From Clostridia bacterium (lineage in GTDB: Bacteria; Bacillota; Clostridia; UBA1381; UBA9506), in NCBI GenBank assembly GCA_017399695.1, contig JAFQBK010000012.1, positions 62,001 through 126,000 on the forward strand: a stretch of DNA of 64,000 bases, given 5' to 3'. Shown here in pieces: positions 1 to 8,091 of the stretch. The notes beneath the pieces are model-generated. The model made no database searches, was not told where the DNA came from, and saw only the letters and a program-made list of their open reading frames with translations. Each line of letters begins with the position of its first letter. The first letter of the stretch is position 1. The position numbers and the translations under genes are program-made.

Positions 1-1
1 G

Positions 2-844
2 TTAAATTATTGTCTTCATATGCCTTGTTGCATGGCAGTTTATATTGACTGCGCACGGAAGTCCGGCAATATGAGTCGCAAAGGTCTCTACCTTTACAGA
101 AAGTGCTGTTGCGCCTCCTCCAAAGCCCTGAGGACCGATTCCTGTGCGGTTTATCTCATCTAACAGCTCTTCTTCAAGCGCCTCATAAAACGGATTGGGG
201 TTTTTCTCCTCCAGATTTCTTGTCAAGGCAACTTTGGCAAGCTGGCAACACTTCTCCATCGTTCCGCCGATACCGACGCCGATGACCATCGGGGGACAGG
301 GGTTAGCTCCTGCCGAACGCACTGTATCAAGCACAAAGCGTTTGACACCTTCTATGCCATCCGAGGGCTTTAACATTTTGAGCGCGCTCATATTCTCGCT
401 GCCAAAGCCTTTCGGCGCAAACGTAATTTCAAGCCGGTCGCCCGGCACGATGTCATAATGAATGACTGCCGGCGTATTATCATTTGTATTGATTCGTTCA
501 AGCGGGTCGCCAAGGACTGATTTGCGCAGGTATCCCTCCCGATAGCCTTGTCTGACACCTTCATTGATGGCGTCAGACAGTCCGCCGCCCGTAATATGTA
601 CCTCCTGCCCTACACGAACAAAGAATACTGCCATCCCCGTATCCTGACAAATGGGGATTTCTTTCTCTTTTGCGATATCAGCATTTTGAATTAAGTCTCC
701 CAAAATATCTTTGGCAACTGCCTTTTCTTCGCTTGCCTCAGCTTTTTGGAGCGCGCGAAAGACATCCTCAGGCAAAAAATAGTTCGCACGAATACACAGT
801 TCCCTTACCGTTTCCGTTATTTTTTCCGTCTGTATTTCTCTCAC
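2..844 (-). CDS. Fumarate hydratase class I, alpha subunit (TtdA/FumA N-terminal type)
   Basis: The 280-residue protein matches the alpha part of two-subunit, iron-sulfur class I fumarases, which interconvert fumarate and malate in the cytoplasm. Three cysteine motifs expected to hold the [4Fe-4S] cluster are visible: PICQDTGM near residue 66, NPCPPMVIGVGIGG near 186 and NINCHATRHMK near the C-terminus. The reading frame ends three bases inside the window, so the beta subunit, normally the next gene, would lie off the left edge. The start ATG overlaps the stop of the GtrA-family gene by four bases, so the two are probably co-transcribed although functionally unrelated. L(+)-tartrate dehydratase alpha subunit is a close alternative that sequence inspection alone cannot exclude. 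Confidence 0.88.
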   Translation of the reverse strand: MREIQTEKITETVRELCIRANYFLPEDVFRALQKAEASEEKAVAKDILGDLIQNADIAKEKEIPICQDTGMAVFFVRVGQEVHITGGGLSDAINEGVRQGYREGYLRKSVLGDPLERINTNDNTPAVIHYDIVPGDRLEITFAPKGFGSENMSALKMLKPSDGIEGVKRFVLDTVRSAGANPCPPMVIGVGIGGTMEKCCQLAKVALTRNLEEKNPNPFYEALEEELLDEINRTGIGPQGFGGGATALSVKVETFATHIAGLPCAVNINCHATRHMKTII

Positions 845-1341
845 GAGGCTTCACCGCTTTCTTTTTTATTCTTACCGAACACCCATAAGCGATTTCCCAA
901 AAAATTAACTGCCAAAGATACGGGCATTGCCAAAACCTTAGCCAGCATCACCGCCGCATCACCGTAAAAGCGATAGGATGCACCACAAAACGCAAGTAAC
1001 GCATTGACCGGCTGTTCAATATGCAGTTCGTATAAGAGATTCATGCCTAAAATCGTAATGCTCATCGATATTAAATTCACAACGATGAATCGCCCAATCT
1101 CACGCACACGGACCGAGCCAGTCTTTCGAAAGGTAAAATAGCGATTCCATACATAGCTGTTTGCCATTGCAACGAGCGTTGCAAAGACCTGCGCTATGCT
1201 TTTATCCAAATCAACCAGCGTAAGCAGGAGATAAAACACCACATAATCAACGGCAGTATTTAATAGACCGACCAGACCAAACCTGACTGCCTGCCACACG
1301 CTTTCCTTTGCTGTATTACTTTTCATCTTTGGTATCCTCAC
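841..1341 (-). CDS. GtrA-family membrane protein
   Basis: This is a 166-residue, strongly hydrophobic protein with about four membrane segments and the usual GtrA opening (VRFGLVGLLNTAVDYVVFYLL near residues 20-40). GtrA proteins are thought to help move lipid-linked sugars across the membrane and are commonly paired with a DPM1/GtrB-like glycosyltransferase. That partner is directly upstream here, with a 26-bp overlap, and the gene overlaps the fumarase start downstream. The pairing supports a role in cell-wall or glycolipid glycosylation. The sugar and acceptor cannot be read from the sequence. Confidence 0.85.
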   Translation of the reverse strand: MRIPKMKSNTAKESVWQAVRFGLVGLLNTAVDYVVFYLLLTLVDLDKSIAQVFATLVAMANSYVWNRYFTFRKTGSVRVREIGRFIVVNLISMSITILGMNLLYELHIEQPVNALLAFCGASYRFYGDAAVMLAKVLAMPVSLAVNFLGNRLWVFGKNKKESGEAS

Positions 1342-2266
1342 TAAATCCTATGGTTTCCCGCACAATGTAAAGCGGTCGGTTTTTTGTTTCATCATAAATT
1401 CTGCCGATATATTCCCCAATGATGCCCAGCATCATTAAAACAACACCGTTGGAAATTAAAAGCACCGCCAAAATAGACGCCCAACCAGCGACCGTCACGT
1501 CGGTAAACAGTCGCAGGCAAAGAACTACGATTAAATATACAAAGCTGAAAAACGCGAGAATAAAGCCAATATAGGTTGAAATTTTCAGCGGCTTATATGA
1601 AAATGTAGTAATGCCGTCCATCGCAAAACGCAGCATTTTCCGAAGCGGATATTTCGTTTCTCCTGCAAAACGCTCCTCACGCACATAGCTGACCGCCGTC
1701 TGCCGAAAGCCTGTCCAACTGACAAGACCGCGTACATAGCGATTCTTTTCCGTCAGGCGCGACATCACGTCACACACCTTTCGGTCAATCAGGCGGAAAT
1801 CGCCTGCATCTACAGGGATATCAACACTGGTCATAGCCGCAAGCAAGCGGTAAAACATCTTCGCCGTCGCTTTTTTGAAAAGGCTTTCCCCTTTCCTTTT
1901 TTCGCGTTTTCCGTAGACGACATCATATCCTTCCTTCCATTTTTCAATCATCTGTAAGATGACAGCAGGAGGGTCCTGAAGGTCTGCATCTATGACAACC
2001 ACCGCTTGTCCGGTGGAAAAATCCATTCCTGCGGTGATTGCGGTCTGATGTCCAAAGTTACGCGAAAAGTTAATCAACTTTACACATTCGTCATTTGCAC
2101 ACAAATTTCCCACAATGTCCGCCGTAGCGTCACGACTGCCATCGTTGACAAAAATCAGCTCATACGGCTCATTTGTGGCATCCATAACCTCTTTGAGCTG
2201 TCGGTAGCATTCCTCTACAACGCTTTCTTCATTGTAAACCGGAACCACAACAGAATATCGAATCAT
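1316..2266 (-). CDS. Family 2 glycosyltransferase, DPM1/GtrB type
   Basis: The 316-residue protein starts with a GT-A nucleotide-sugar fold (SVVVPVYNEE near residues 5-14, NDGSRDATAD near 41-50) and has the metal-binding DADLQDP motif at about residues 93-99. Two membrane helices follow near 230-300, the layout of bactoprenol/polyprenol-phosphate glycosyltransferases such as GtrB and ArnC. It probably transfers a hexose to undecaprenyl phosphate, with the overlapping GtrA-family gene acting downstream. The RBS GGAGG lies just upstream of the ATG. It is the first gene of the GT2-gtrA-fumarase run. Confidence 0.9.
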   Translation of the reverse strand: MIRYSVVVPVYNEESVVEECYRQLKEVMDATNEPYELIFVNDGSRDATADIVGNLCANDECVKLINFSRNFGHQTAITAGMDFSTGQAVVVIDADLQDPPAVILQMIEKWKEGYDVVYGKREKRKGESLFKKATAKMFYRLLAAMTSVDIPVDAGDFRLIDRKVCDVMSRLTEKNRYVRGLVSWTGFRQTAVSYVREERFAGETKYPLRKMLRFAMDGITTFSYKPLKISTYIGFILAFFSFVYLIVVLCLRLFTDVTVAGWASILAVLLISNGVVLMMLGIIGEYIGRIYDETKNRPLYIVRETIGFSEDTKDEK

Positions 2267-2306
2267 ATCTCATTTCCTCCCGAGGATGAAATTATTATCT
2301 AGAAGA

Positions 2307-2981
2307 CTAAATGACATAAAACAGAATGCACAAAAAGTGGCAGATGCTCGCCAAGTCCACAAAAATATGGAATACAGAATGGATATATTTTTTCTTTTTT
2401 CCTATCACATAAAGAATGGCACCAAGGGTATAAAGCACGCCGCCGGCAATTAAAAGTGCCGCTCCGCCAAAACCGATGGCGCTATAAGTCACATTCCAAA
2501 ATGCAGCGATGCACCAGCCCATACCGATGTAGCAAATCATCGACAGCTTTTTATACTTATTTAAGTCAATCGCGGTAAATGTCGCTGCAAGTGCAGTCAT
2601 TCCCCAAATGATACCAAAGATAACCCATCCCAAAGCCACATTTTGCGCGCGCACGGCAGATAGTGCAATCGGCGTATAGGTTCCCGCTATCATAAAAAAT
2701 ATGGTGCAGTGGTCAATCACCTGAAGCACCTTTTTGGCGGTTGACGGACGAACCCCATGGTAAACACTCGACATCGTGAACAAAACAATGACAGAGGCGC
2801 CGTAAATTGCCGAGGACACCACGCCGTACCCATTGCCACGAAGCGCCGCAAACACAACACAAATCACCAAATAGGCAATCCCCAGCGCACCGCCGACGAT
2901 ATGCGTCACCATATTAAAAATTTCTTCCCCCGCGGTATAGCTTGGAAGAATTCTGTCTCTCAATTTTTGCCGTTTTGCCAT
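2307..2981 (-). CDS. Hemolysin III / TrhA family membrane protein
   Basis: This 224-residue protein has about seven membrane segments and family marks: the N-terminal EEIFNMVTHIVGG, the SVYHG motif, DHCTIFFMIAGTYTP, and a C-terminal HSVFHIFVDLASICHF with histidines typical of the PAQR/hemolysin-III superfamily. Bacterial members have been linked to membrane homeostasis rather than true haemolysis. It stands alone on the minus strand, between the glycosyltransferase and a lipoprotein gene. No terminator or promoter of clear quality was seen around it. Confidence 0.88.
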   Translation of the reverse strand: MAKRQKLRDRILPSYTAGEEIFNMVTHIVGGALGIAYLVICVVFAALRGNGYGVVSSAIYGASVIVLFTMSSVYHGVRPSTAKKVLQVIDHCTIFFMIAGTYTPIALSAVRAQNVALGWVIFGIIWGMTALAATFTAIDLNKYKKLSMICYIGMGWCIAAFWNVTYSAIGFGGAALLIAGGVLYTLGAILYVIGKKKKYIHSVFHIFVDLASICHFLCILFYVI

Positions 2982-3016
2982 AGTTTCACCCAGTTTCTTT
3001 CGGTCTCATTTATATT

Positions 3017-3526
3017 TTAGCCGTCAATACCATCTTCCATTACAATTGTATGAATGGCATCATTTTCGTCGATATAGAAATAGATTTTCTTAAATCCGAT
3101 ATCATCTTCAGGATCAAACAAATAGTACTCCGCTTCCGGTGATTGGGAGTGTGTCAAGTCCTCTTTGTGTAAATCCAAAAGCTTGGCTACTCCATCGCCC
3201 ACCCTGATTCCTCTTGCGGTTTCATAGTTTGGAGATTGCGTCGATATACGATTGATGATATTTTTATCATCGTCAGAAAGCAAAGTCTTAATTTCTATAT
3301 CATCATATTGGTTTACTGCCCAGTCGAATCCGTCCCCCGAGCCAAGTGCTACACTTATCGGTTCTTTATTGACCTTTGATATGTCCATATTTAACTCTAT
3401 GACTATTGTTTCCGATATCAGACAGAATTCCGACTTTTCCCCGATGTTTTTATGTTCAGCGCCAAGGTCGCATCCTGAAAGTAATAAAAGCACAATAATA
3501 CCAATTACAGATATGAGTTTCTTCAT
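3017..3526 (-). CDS. Small lipoprotein of unknown function
   Basis: I place the start at the ATG giving MKKLISVIGIIVLLLLSGCD, because GAGGAGGG sits about six bases upstream. An upstream in-frame start would bury the signal peptide. The first 20 residues form a lipoprotein signal with the lipobox LLSGC, so the mature 169-residue protein should be lipid-anchored on the outer face of the membrane. The rest is acidic, without a domain I recognise; a repeated aspartate-rich pattern (EDDIGFKKIYFYIDENDAIHT) occurs at the C-terminus. Function unknown. Confidence 0.75.
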   Translation of the reverse strand: MKKLISVIGIIVLLLLSGCDLGAEHKNIGEKSEFCLISETIVIELNMDISKVNKEPISVALGSGDGFDWAVNQYDDIEIKTLLSDDDKNIINRISTQSPNYETARGIRVGDGVAKLLDLHKEDLTHSQSPEAEYYLFDPEDDIGFKKIYFYIDENDAIHTIVMEDGIDG

Positions 3527-3679
3527 AAGAACCCTCCTCAAAATGTACCCAAGCATTTATTTTTGATGTTTTTAAATTTAATCATCGCATAATTAGTTAT
3601 ATTTTACCACATTTTGCGATAAGTTTCAACCTCGACAATGAAAAAGGCGTAATCTATGGCAAGCGACCGATTTTTGCAT

Positions 3680-3712
3680 AAAAAAATCGGAACAAGCAAA
3701 GCTTGTTCCGAT
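3680..3712 (-). terminator. Rho-independent terminator
   Basis: A 12-bp perfect stem (arms 3686-3697 and 3701-3712, loop AAA) is followed on the minus strand by seven U residues (3680-3686). It ends transcription arriving from the four-helix-bundle remnant. Confidence 0.85.
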
Positions 3713-3741
3713 GTGGCAAAGCAGAACAATATAGATGCAAC

Positions 3742-4073
3742 CTAATTATTGTTTTTCTTCGCTGTATTTATTGATGAAATAAGAATTTTCTTTAATTCAA
3801 TGCAAGTTTCAAGAGTGGTTTTATCGTCATAATATCCGCTTTCTATAAGCAGTTCTATCCAATATTCACTTTCAGAACATTCTTTTAATGCTATTTGAAG
3901 TTTAGCAATAAAATCGTTCTTTCCGTGTCCGTAAAACGCCTCTCTTATATTCGCACCGATGCTTGTGCCACTACGGATAAGTTGATTTGTGAGCACACTT
4001 TCTCTTTTTTCACTTTTTACTTTATTATATCTAACGCAAATTGCTTTGATTTCACTAGTAACGGACTTTCCAT
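3742..4073 (-). pseudogene. Four-helix-bundle (S23/IVS-type) protein, frameshifted
   Basis: The C-terminal 84 codons encode SIGANIREAFYGHGKNDF and ECSESEYWIELL, which match the intact four-helix-bundle gene at 35434-35784 (SIGANIHEAQYAQSKNDF, ECYETEYWLELL). The expected N-terminus is present in another frame: an ATG at 4073 with AGGAG just upstream encodes MESPLLVKSKQFALDIIK and then hits a stop at 4017-4019. The frame that continues the homology (KVKSEKRESVLTNQL) overlaps it near 4020. A small deletion in an A-rich run therefore seems to have broken the gene. A short product from the GTG at 3996 remains possible but would lack helix 1. Confidence 0.72.
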
Positions 4074-4093
4074 AAACTTTCTCCTACTCAAAA

Positions 4094-4186
4094 AAACCTC
4101 TTTCTTATTCACTATTACCTATTACTTTCCAAAAATCCGTACAAAAAGTATTTTAGTGAATAGTGAAGAGTGAATAGGTAATAAGT
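4094..4186. repeat. AT-rich direct/inverted repeats beside the four-helix-bundle remnant
   Basis: The words ATTCACTATTACCTATTACT (from about 4108) and, on the other strand, TTATTACCTATTCACTCTTC and TTCACTATTCACTA (4154-4186) are permutations of one repeated unit. A further 12-bp perfect inverted repeat, AAAAATCCGTAC at 4131-4142 and GTACGGATTTTT at 4206-4217, brackets the second block and runs into the tRNA-Cys CCA end. Confidence 0.6.
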
Positions 4187-4212
4187 AAAATCCGCACACT
4201 TTCGTGTACGGA
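4187..4212 (-). terminator. Terminator of the tRNA operon
   Basis: On the minus strand a 9-bp stem (one G-U pair) closed by a GAAA loop (4191-4212) is followed by UUUU (4187-4190), five bases after the tRNA-Cys CCA end. Confidence 0.6.
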
Positions 4213-4216
4213 TTTT

Positions 4217-4291
4217 TGGAGGCGCCACCCAGATTTGAACTGGGGAATCAGGGTGTTGCAGACCCATGCCTTACCACTTGGCTATGGCGCC
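4217..4291 (-). tRNA. tRNA-Cys (GCA)
   Basis: A complete cloverleaf is present: acceptor GGCGCCA pairs with TGGCGCC, the anticodon loop is CTGCAAC with anticodon GCA, and the T-loop is TTCAAAT. CCA is encoded at 4217-4219. Last gene of the five-tRNA operon. Confidence 0.95.
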
Positions 4292-4381
4292 ATCAATATT
4301 AATATATGTAATCTCCGTAAAAAACGGAACATTTACCGAAAATAAAATCTTGCCTCTTGTGCTCAGAAGCAAGATTTTAAT

Positions 4382-4456
4382 TGGAGCGGAAGACGAGATT
4401 CGAACTCGCGACGTTCACCTTGGCAAGGTGACGCTCTACCACTGAGCCACTCCCGC
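4382..4456 (-). tRNA. tRNA-Gly (GCC)
   Basis: The acceptor stem GCGGGAG pairs with CTTCCGC, the anticodon loop is TTGCCAA (anticodon GCC), the T-loop is TTCGAAT, and CCA is encoded at 4382-4384. Confidence 0.95.
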
Positions 4457-4524
4457 ATTTTATCAAATGATTGGAAAATATATCTATATGCCTGTCGGCT
4501 GCCTCTGCACCATTCCAATAGGAT

Positions 4525-4600
4525 TGGTGCCTCCGGGCGGAATCGAACCACCGACACGGGGATTTTCAGTCCCCTGCTCTACCGACTGAGCTACAGAGGC
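4525..4600 (-). tRNA. tRNA-Phe (GAA)
   Basis: The cloverleaf begins GCCTCTGTAGCTCAG, has the anticodon loop CTGAAAA (GAA) and T-loop TTCGATT, and encodes CCA at 4525-4527. Confidence 0.95.
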
Positions 4601-4604
4601 AAAT

Positions 4605-4681
4605 TGGCGACCCGGAACGGGCTCGAACCGTCGACCTCCAGCGTGACAGGCTGGCATTCTAACCAACTGAACTACCGGGCC
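4605..4681 (-). tRNA. tRNA-Asp (GTC)
   Basis: The acceptor stem GGCCCGG pairs with CCGGGTC (one G-U pair), the anticodon loop is CTGTCAC (GTC), and CCA is encoded at 4605-4607. It is only four bases from tRNA-Phe. Confidence 0.95.
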
Positions 4682-4706
4682 AAAAAATCCAATCAAGGTG
4701 AAAAAG

Positions 4707-4782
4707 TGGTGGGCACAACAGGGCTCGAACCTGTGACCCTCTGCTTGTAAGGCAGATGCTCTCCCAGCTGAGCTATGCGCCC
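4707..4782 (-). tRNA. tRNA-Val (TAC)
   Basis: The acceptor GGGCGCA pairs with TGTGCCC, the anticodon loop is CTTACAA (TAC), and CCA is encoded at 4707-4709. First gene of the tRNA operon. Confidence 0.95.
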
Positions 4783-4815
4783 ATCTCGTTCACCCGTCGC
4801 TTGACGACAAATAGT

Positions 4816-4844
4816 ATTATACACGAATATAAAGCTAATGTCAA
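4816..4844 (-). promoter_or_regulatory. Sigma-A promoter of the tRNA operon
   Basis: A perfect -35 TTGACA (4844-4839) and a perfect -10 TATAAT (4821-4816) are 17 bp apart, about 34 bp upstream of tRNA-Val. Confidence 0.85.
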
Positions 4845-4966
4845 GAACTTTTTTCATTTTTTTTGAATTTTTTTATTTTGCCGAAAAATCCCTTGGTTAT
4901 GCGGTTTTTAGGTTATATCCCTCGACCTGTTTTCACTTTTTTCAAAAAAATTACTTTTTTGAAGCA

Positions 4967-4992
4967 CTCCGAAGCAGAGCTATGCTTCGGAG
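4967..4992 (-). terminator. Hairpin downstream of hslO, possible terminator
   Basis: Ten-bp perfect arms (4967-4976 and 4983-4992) with a 6-nt loop lie right after the hslO stop. The U-tract on the minus strand is displaced by about 16 bases, so termination is likely but not textbook. Confidence 0.45.
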
Positions 4993-5000
4993 CGACCCTG

Positions 5001-5879
5001 TTATTTTTTACAGCTTTTTAAAAGTTCTTCCAGTTCGTCTTTTCCCAAGGTATAAACCTCCGGACAGAACTGGCAGGTTAGCTCTGCCTTTCCGTCATTT
5101 TCAATAATATCGGTGAGTTCTTTCGCTCCCAGGCTAATCAATGCACGCTTGATTTTGTCCATCGAACAGTCACAGCGGTATTCATACTCACTTTCATCTA
5201 AAAATTGGTATTCAAAGCCCTCTAAAAGCGCGCCTATCATATCTTCCGCCGACATACCATCTTCCATCATCTGCGTCACGGAAGAAATCTTAGAGACGTT
5301 CTTTTCCACGCGGTCGATATCTTCTTCCATCGCCGCAGGCATCAGCTGCACCATAAACCCGCCCGAGCGTTTCACCGTATAGTCACGGTCTACCAAAACA
5401 CCCAAGCCAACGGCTGTCGGTGTTTGCTCTGAGGTTGCAAAATAATAGGTAAAATCCTCCGCTATTTCGCCGCTTGTCAAAGGAACCTGTCCGGTATAGG
5501 GTTCCTTCATTCCTAAATCCTTTGTGATGCTGAGCATGCCGTTTCCGACGGCTCCAGCAACATCCAGCTTCCCATTCGGTTTTTTTGCAATATCGACCAA
5601 GGGATTCTGCACATAGCCCTTGACCATACCATTACCATCCGCCACAGAAAGAATACTCCCCAAGGGACCATTTCCTTTAATTAAAAGAGTGACGCTGTTA
5701 TCCGGGGATTTTAATTGACTCCCCATAATCGCTGCCATAGAGAGAGTTCTGCCGAGCGCTGCCGTGGCAACCGGAGAGGTATGGTGGATGCTCTGAGCCT
5801 TTTTTGCGATATCCGTTGTATCCGCAAAGGTCACACGCACCGCGCCCCACTCATCAATCGCACGAATTATCTTTCCCAT
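5001..5879 (-). CDS. hslO: Redox-regulated chaperone Hsp33
   Basis: The 292-residue protein has the Hsp33 N-terminal domain (MGKIIRAIDEWGAVRVTFADTT) and, near the C-terminus, the redox zinc switch: CDC at about residues 236-238 and CQFC about 30 residues later. In the family, oxidation of these four cysteines releases zinc and turns on a holdase chaperone that protects unfolding proteins in the cytoplasm during oxidative stress. The length equals the family norm and all four cysteines are present. It reads as a single gene, separated from the upstream cold-shock gene by that gene's terminator. Confidence 0.95.
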   Translation of the reverse strand: MGKIIRAIDEWGAVRVTFADTTDIAKKAQSIHHTSPVATAALGRTLSMAAIMGSQLKSPDNSVTLLIKGNGPLGSILSVADGNGMVKGYVQNPLVDIAKKPNGKLDVAGAVGNGMLSITKDLGMKEPYTGQVPLTSGEIAEDFTYYFATSEQTPTAVGLGVLVDRDYTVKRSGGFMVQLMPAAMEEDIDRVEKNVSKISSVTQMMEDGMSAEDMIGALLEGFEYQFLDESEYEYRCDCSMDKIKRALISLGAKELTDIIENDGKAELTCQFCPEVYTLGKDELEELLKSCKK

Positions 5880-5932
5880 CGTTTATTTCCTTTCTTCAAA
5901 ACATCTTTTATCTCAAGATAGCCCAAGGGTGC

Positions 5933-5968
5933 AAAAAACCCTATTGCCAAACGGCAGATAGGGTTTTT
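5933..5968 (-). terminator. Terminator of the cold-shock gene
   Basis: On the minus strand a stem with arms CCCTAT-TGCC and GGCA-ATAGGG (one bulged base) is followed by six U residues (5938-5933). It is nearly symmetric and could act on both strands. Confidence 0.8.
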
Positions 5969-6044
5969 AGGGCATTCGTCAAAACATAGTTCCAAAGTTA
6001 CATACAAGTAAAGCTTCTATATATAACTCTAAATCAGCTGTTTC

Positions 6045-6242
6045 TTACACTCTTTCAACATTAGCAGCCTGCGGGCCTTTTGCACCTTCAACAACTTCGA
6101 AAGATACTTCCATACCTTCATCCAAAGTTTTGTAGCCTTCCATGTTGATTGCGGAGAAATGTACGAATACATCCGTTCCGTCAGCTGATTCGATGAATCC
6201 GAATCCTTTTTCTGCGTTGAACCATTTTACTTTACCAGTCAT
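6045..6242 (-). CDS. Cold-shock protein (CspA/CspB family)
   Basis: I start the 65-residue protein at [17 protein letters not shown], because AGGAGG lies at 6253-6258 and the family begins here; a longer frame to 6278 would add 12 foreign residues. The RNA-binding motifs RNP1 (KGFGFI) and RNP2 (VFVHF) are intact. Such proteins bind single-stranded RNA/DNA and melt mRNA structure, often constitutively in Clostridia. It has its own promoter and terminator, so it is monocistronic. Confidence 0.95.
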   Translation of the reverse strand: MTGKVKWFNAEKGFGFIESADGTDVFVHFSAINMEGYKTLDEGMEVSFEVVEGAKGPQAANVERV

Positions 6243-6290
6243 GAGAGATTTGCCTCCTAAAAAAATTCTTTGTGCCAAGGCACATGTTAT

Positions 6291-6319
6291 ACTTTAACAC
6301 AGCAGGCAAAATAAGTCAA
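6291..6319 (-). promoter_or_regulatory. Probable promoter of the cold-shock gene
   Basis: -35 TTGACT (6319-6314) and -10 TAAAGT (6296-6291) are separated by 17 bp. The -10 is weak, and a nearby TATAAC could serve instead. Confidence 0.5.
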
Positions 6320-6409
6320 CACTTTTTTCTCTATTTTGGTAAACTTTTTTGTAATTTTTTGGAAAATGAAACAACTGTATTTTCCGCTGTCTTTTTTCCT
6401 TTTTATTCT

Positions 6410-7447
6410 TTAAAATGTGAGCTGTTCTCCGGAGAAAGGAACACCGAAATGCTCGTATGCTTTTGCCGTCGCCATACGTCCTCTCGGTGTACGGTTTAAG
6501 AATCCCAGCTGGAGCAGATACGGCTCATACACATCCTCAATCGTATTCGGGTCTTCACCGATGGAGGCAGCCAGCGTATCCAGGCCCACCGGACCGCCGG
6601 AAAAGTTCTCTATAATAAACATCATCATTTTCCGGTCAATCATATCGAGACCAATCGGGTCAATTTCCATACGCGAAAGTGCAAGGTCCGCAATCTCGCG
6701 CGTTACCACACCATCACCCTTGATTTGTGCAAAATCGCGCACACGCTTTAAAAGGCGATTGGCAATACGCGGAGTTCCGCGGGAACGTCGCGCAATTTCC
6801 ATTGAGCCGCCTTTGTCAATCTTTGTCCCAAGAATTTCCGCCGAACGGGAAACAATCATATCAAGTTCCTCCGGCGTATAGAGCTCTAATCGGCTGATCA
6901 CGCCGAAACGGTCCCGAAGCGGTGCCGTTAAAAGTCCCGTACGGGTGGTTGCACCAATCAGTGTAAAGCGTGGCAAATCAAGGCGCACGGAGTGTGCGCC
7001 GGGGCCTTTACCTAAAATAATATCCAGCGAATAGTCCTCCATTGCAGGATACAAAATTTCTTCTACACTGCGACTCAACCGGTGAATCTCATCAATGAAC
7101 AGAATGTCATTTGGAGAAAGCGCCGTTAAAAGCGCTGCCAAATCGCCTGCTTTTTCGATTGCAGGACCCGAGGTCACACGGATATTCACGCCCATCTCGT
7201 TGGCAATAATGCCCGCAAGCGTCGTTTTTCCGAGTCCCGGAGGGCCATACAAAAGAACGTGGTCTAATGGTTCTCCTCGTCCTTTTGCCGCACCGATGAA
7301 AATCTTCATATTCTCTTTCACTTTTTCCTGACCGATGTATTCCGAAAGTGCTCTTGGGCGCAGGCTGTATTCAATTTCATTATCTTCACCCAAGGTGCGC
7401 GAGGAAACAATGCGTTCCTCTGACACAAAATTTTCTTCGATTGCCAT
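6410..7447 (-). CDS. ruvB: Holliday junction branch-migration ATPase RuvB
   Basis: This 345-residue AAA+ motor has Walker [10 protein letters not shown] at residues 68-76, Walker B DEIHR at about 119-123, the sensor GATTR, and the C-terminal winged helix ending [17 protein letters not shown]. RuvB hexamers pump DNA through the RuvA-bound Holliday junction during recombinational repair. It is the last gene of ruvC-ruvA-ruvB, 17 bp after ruvA. Length and motifs are normal. Confidence 0.97.
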   Translation of the reverse strand: MAIEENFVSEERIVSSRTLGEDNEIEYSLRPRALSEYIGQEKVKENMKIFIGAAKGRGEPLDHVLLYGPPGLGKTTLAGIIANEMGVNIRVTSGPAIEKAGDLAALLTALSPNDILFIDEIHRLSRSVEEILYPAMEDYSLDIILGKGPGAHSVRLDLPRFTLIGATTRTGLLTAPLRDRFGVISRLELYTPEELDMIVSRSAEILGTKIDKGGSMEIARRSRGTPRIANRLLKRVRDFAQIKGDGVVTREIADLALSRMEIDPIGLDMIDRKMMMFIIENFSGGPVGLDTLAASIGEDPNTIEDVYEPYLLQLGFLNRTPRGRMATAKAYEHFGVPFSGEQLTF

Positions 7448-7464
7448 ATCTGTTCACCGCCTTT

Positions 7465-8064
7465 TTATTGCTTTGCTAAAATCAAAAGTGCTTTTTTAAT
7501 GGTTTCTTCTGTGGACAATCCATCGCCCGCTGCGCGGACGGCACGCATCGCCTCGCTTTGCGTATAGCCCAAAACCATCAGCGCCTCTAAGGCATCGTTC
7601 TTTCCAGCTACTGGCGCTGAAAAATCAAAGCTTTCTGCCGCAGCGCCGCCGGACAAGAGGTCATTATTTTTCATCTTATCCTTTAATTCCAGTACGATTT
7701 TCTGCGCAACCTTTGGACCAACACCGGGTGCTTTGGTAATGGATTTATAATCGTCCGTCACCACGGCAAGCGCCACCTCGGCAGGCGTCATCACCGAAAG
7801 CACGGCAAGACCCGCCTTCGGACCTGCGCCGGATACGGAGATGAGCATCTTGAACATCGAAAGCTCTTCTTTCGTTAAAAAGCCGTATAAGTCCATAATC
7901 CCCTCTGCCACACGCAAGAAGGTATGTACCTTTGCGCTTTGCCCTGCCGAAAGGCGGGACAGATTTGCCGGTGACATATAAACACGATATCCCACACCGC
8001 CTGCATCAATCACCGCAGAGTTTTCATCTACATATTCCACCGTTCCCGAAACCATTGCTATCAT
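7465..8064 (-). CDS. ruvA: Holliday junction-binding protein RuvA
   Basis: I chose the ATG at 8064 (MIAMVSGTVEYVDENS), the family's normal start; GGAGGAAG stands just upstream, and the GTG at 8079 is part of that ribosome site. The 199-residue protein has the N-terminal OB domain, the two helix-hairpin-helix motifs (ISVSGAGPKAGLAVLS and KAPGVGPKVAQKIVLEL) that grip junction DNA, and a C-terminal RuvB-contact domain (ALMVLGYTQSEAMRAV). It recruits RuvB to four-way junctions. Confidence 0.96.
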   Translation of the reverse strand: MIAMVSGTVEYVDENSAVIDAGGVGYRVYMSPANLSRLSAGQSAKVHTFLRVAEGIMDLYGFLTKEELSMFKMLISVSGAGPKAGLAVLSVMTPAEVALAVVTDDYKSITKAPGVGPKVAQKIVLELKDKMKNNDLLSGGAAAESFDFSAPVAGKNDALEALMVLGYTQSEAMRAVRAAGDGLSTEETIKKALLILAKQ

Positions 8065-8091
8065 AGGCACTTCCTCCACTCGAAATTCTAT

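Noticed and set aside
4363..4696. Open frames across the tRNA cluster
   Set aside because: They are translations of tRNA genes in the wrong sense.
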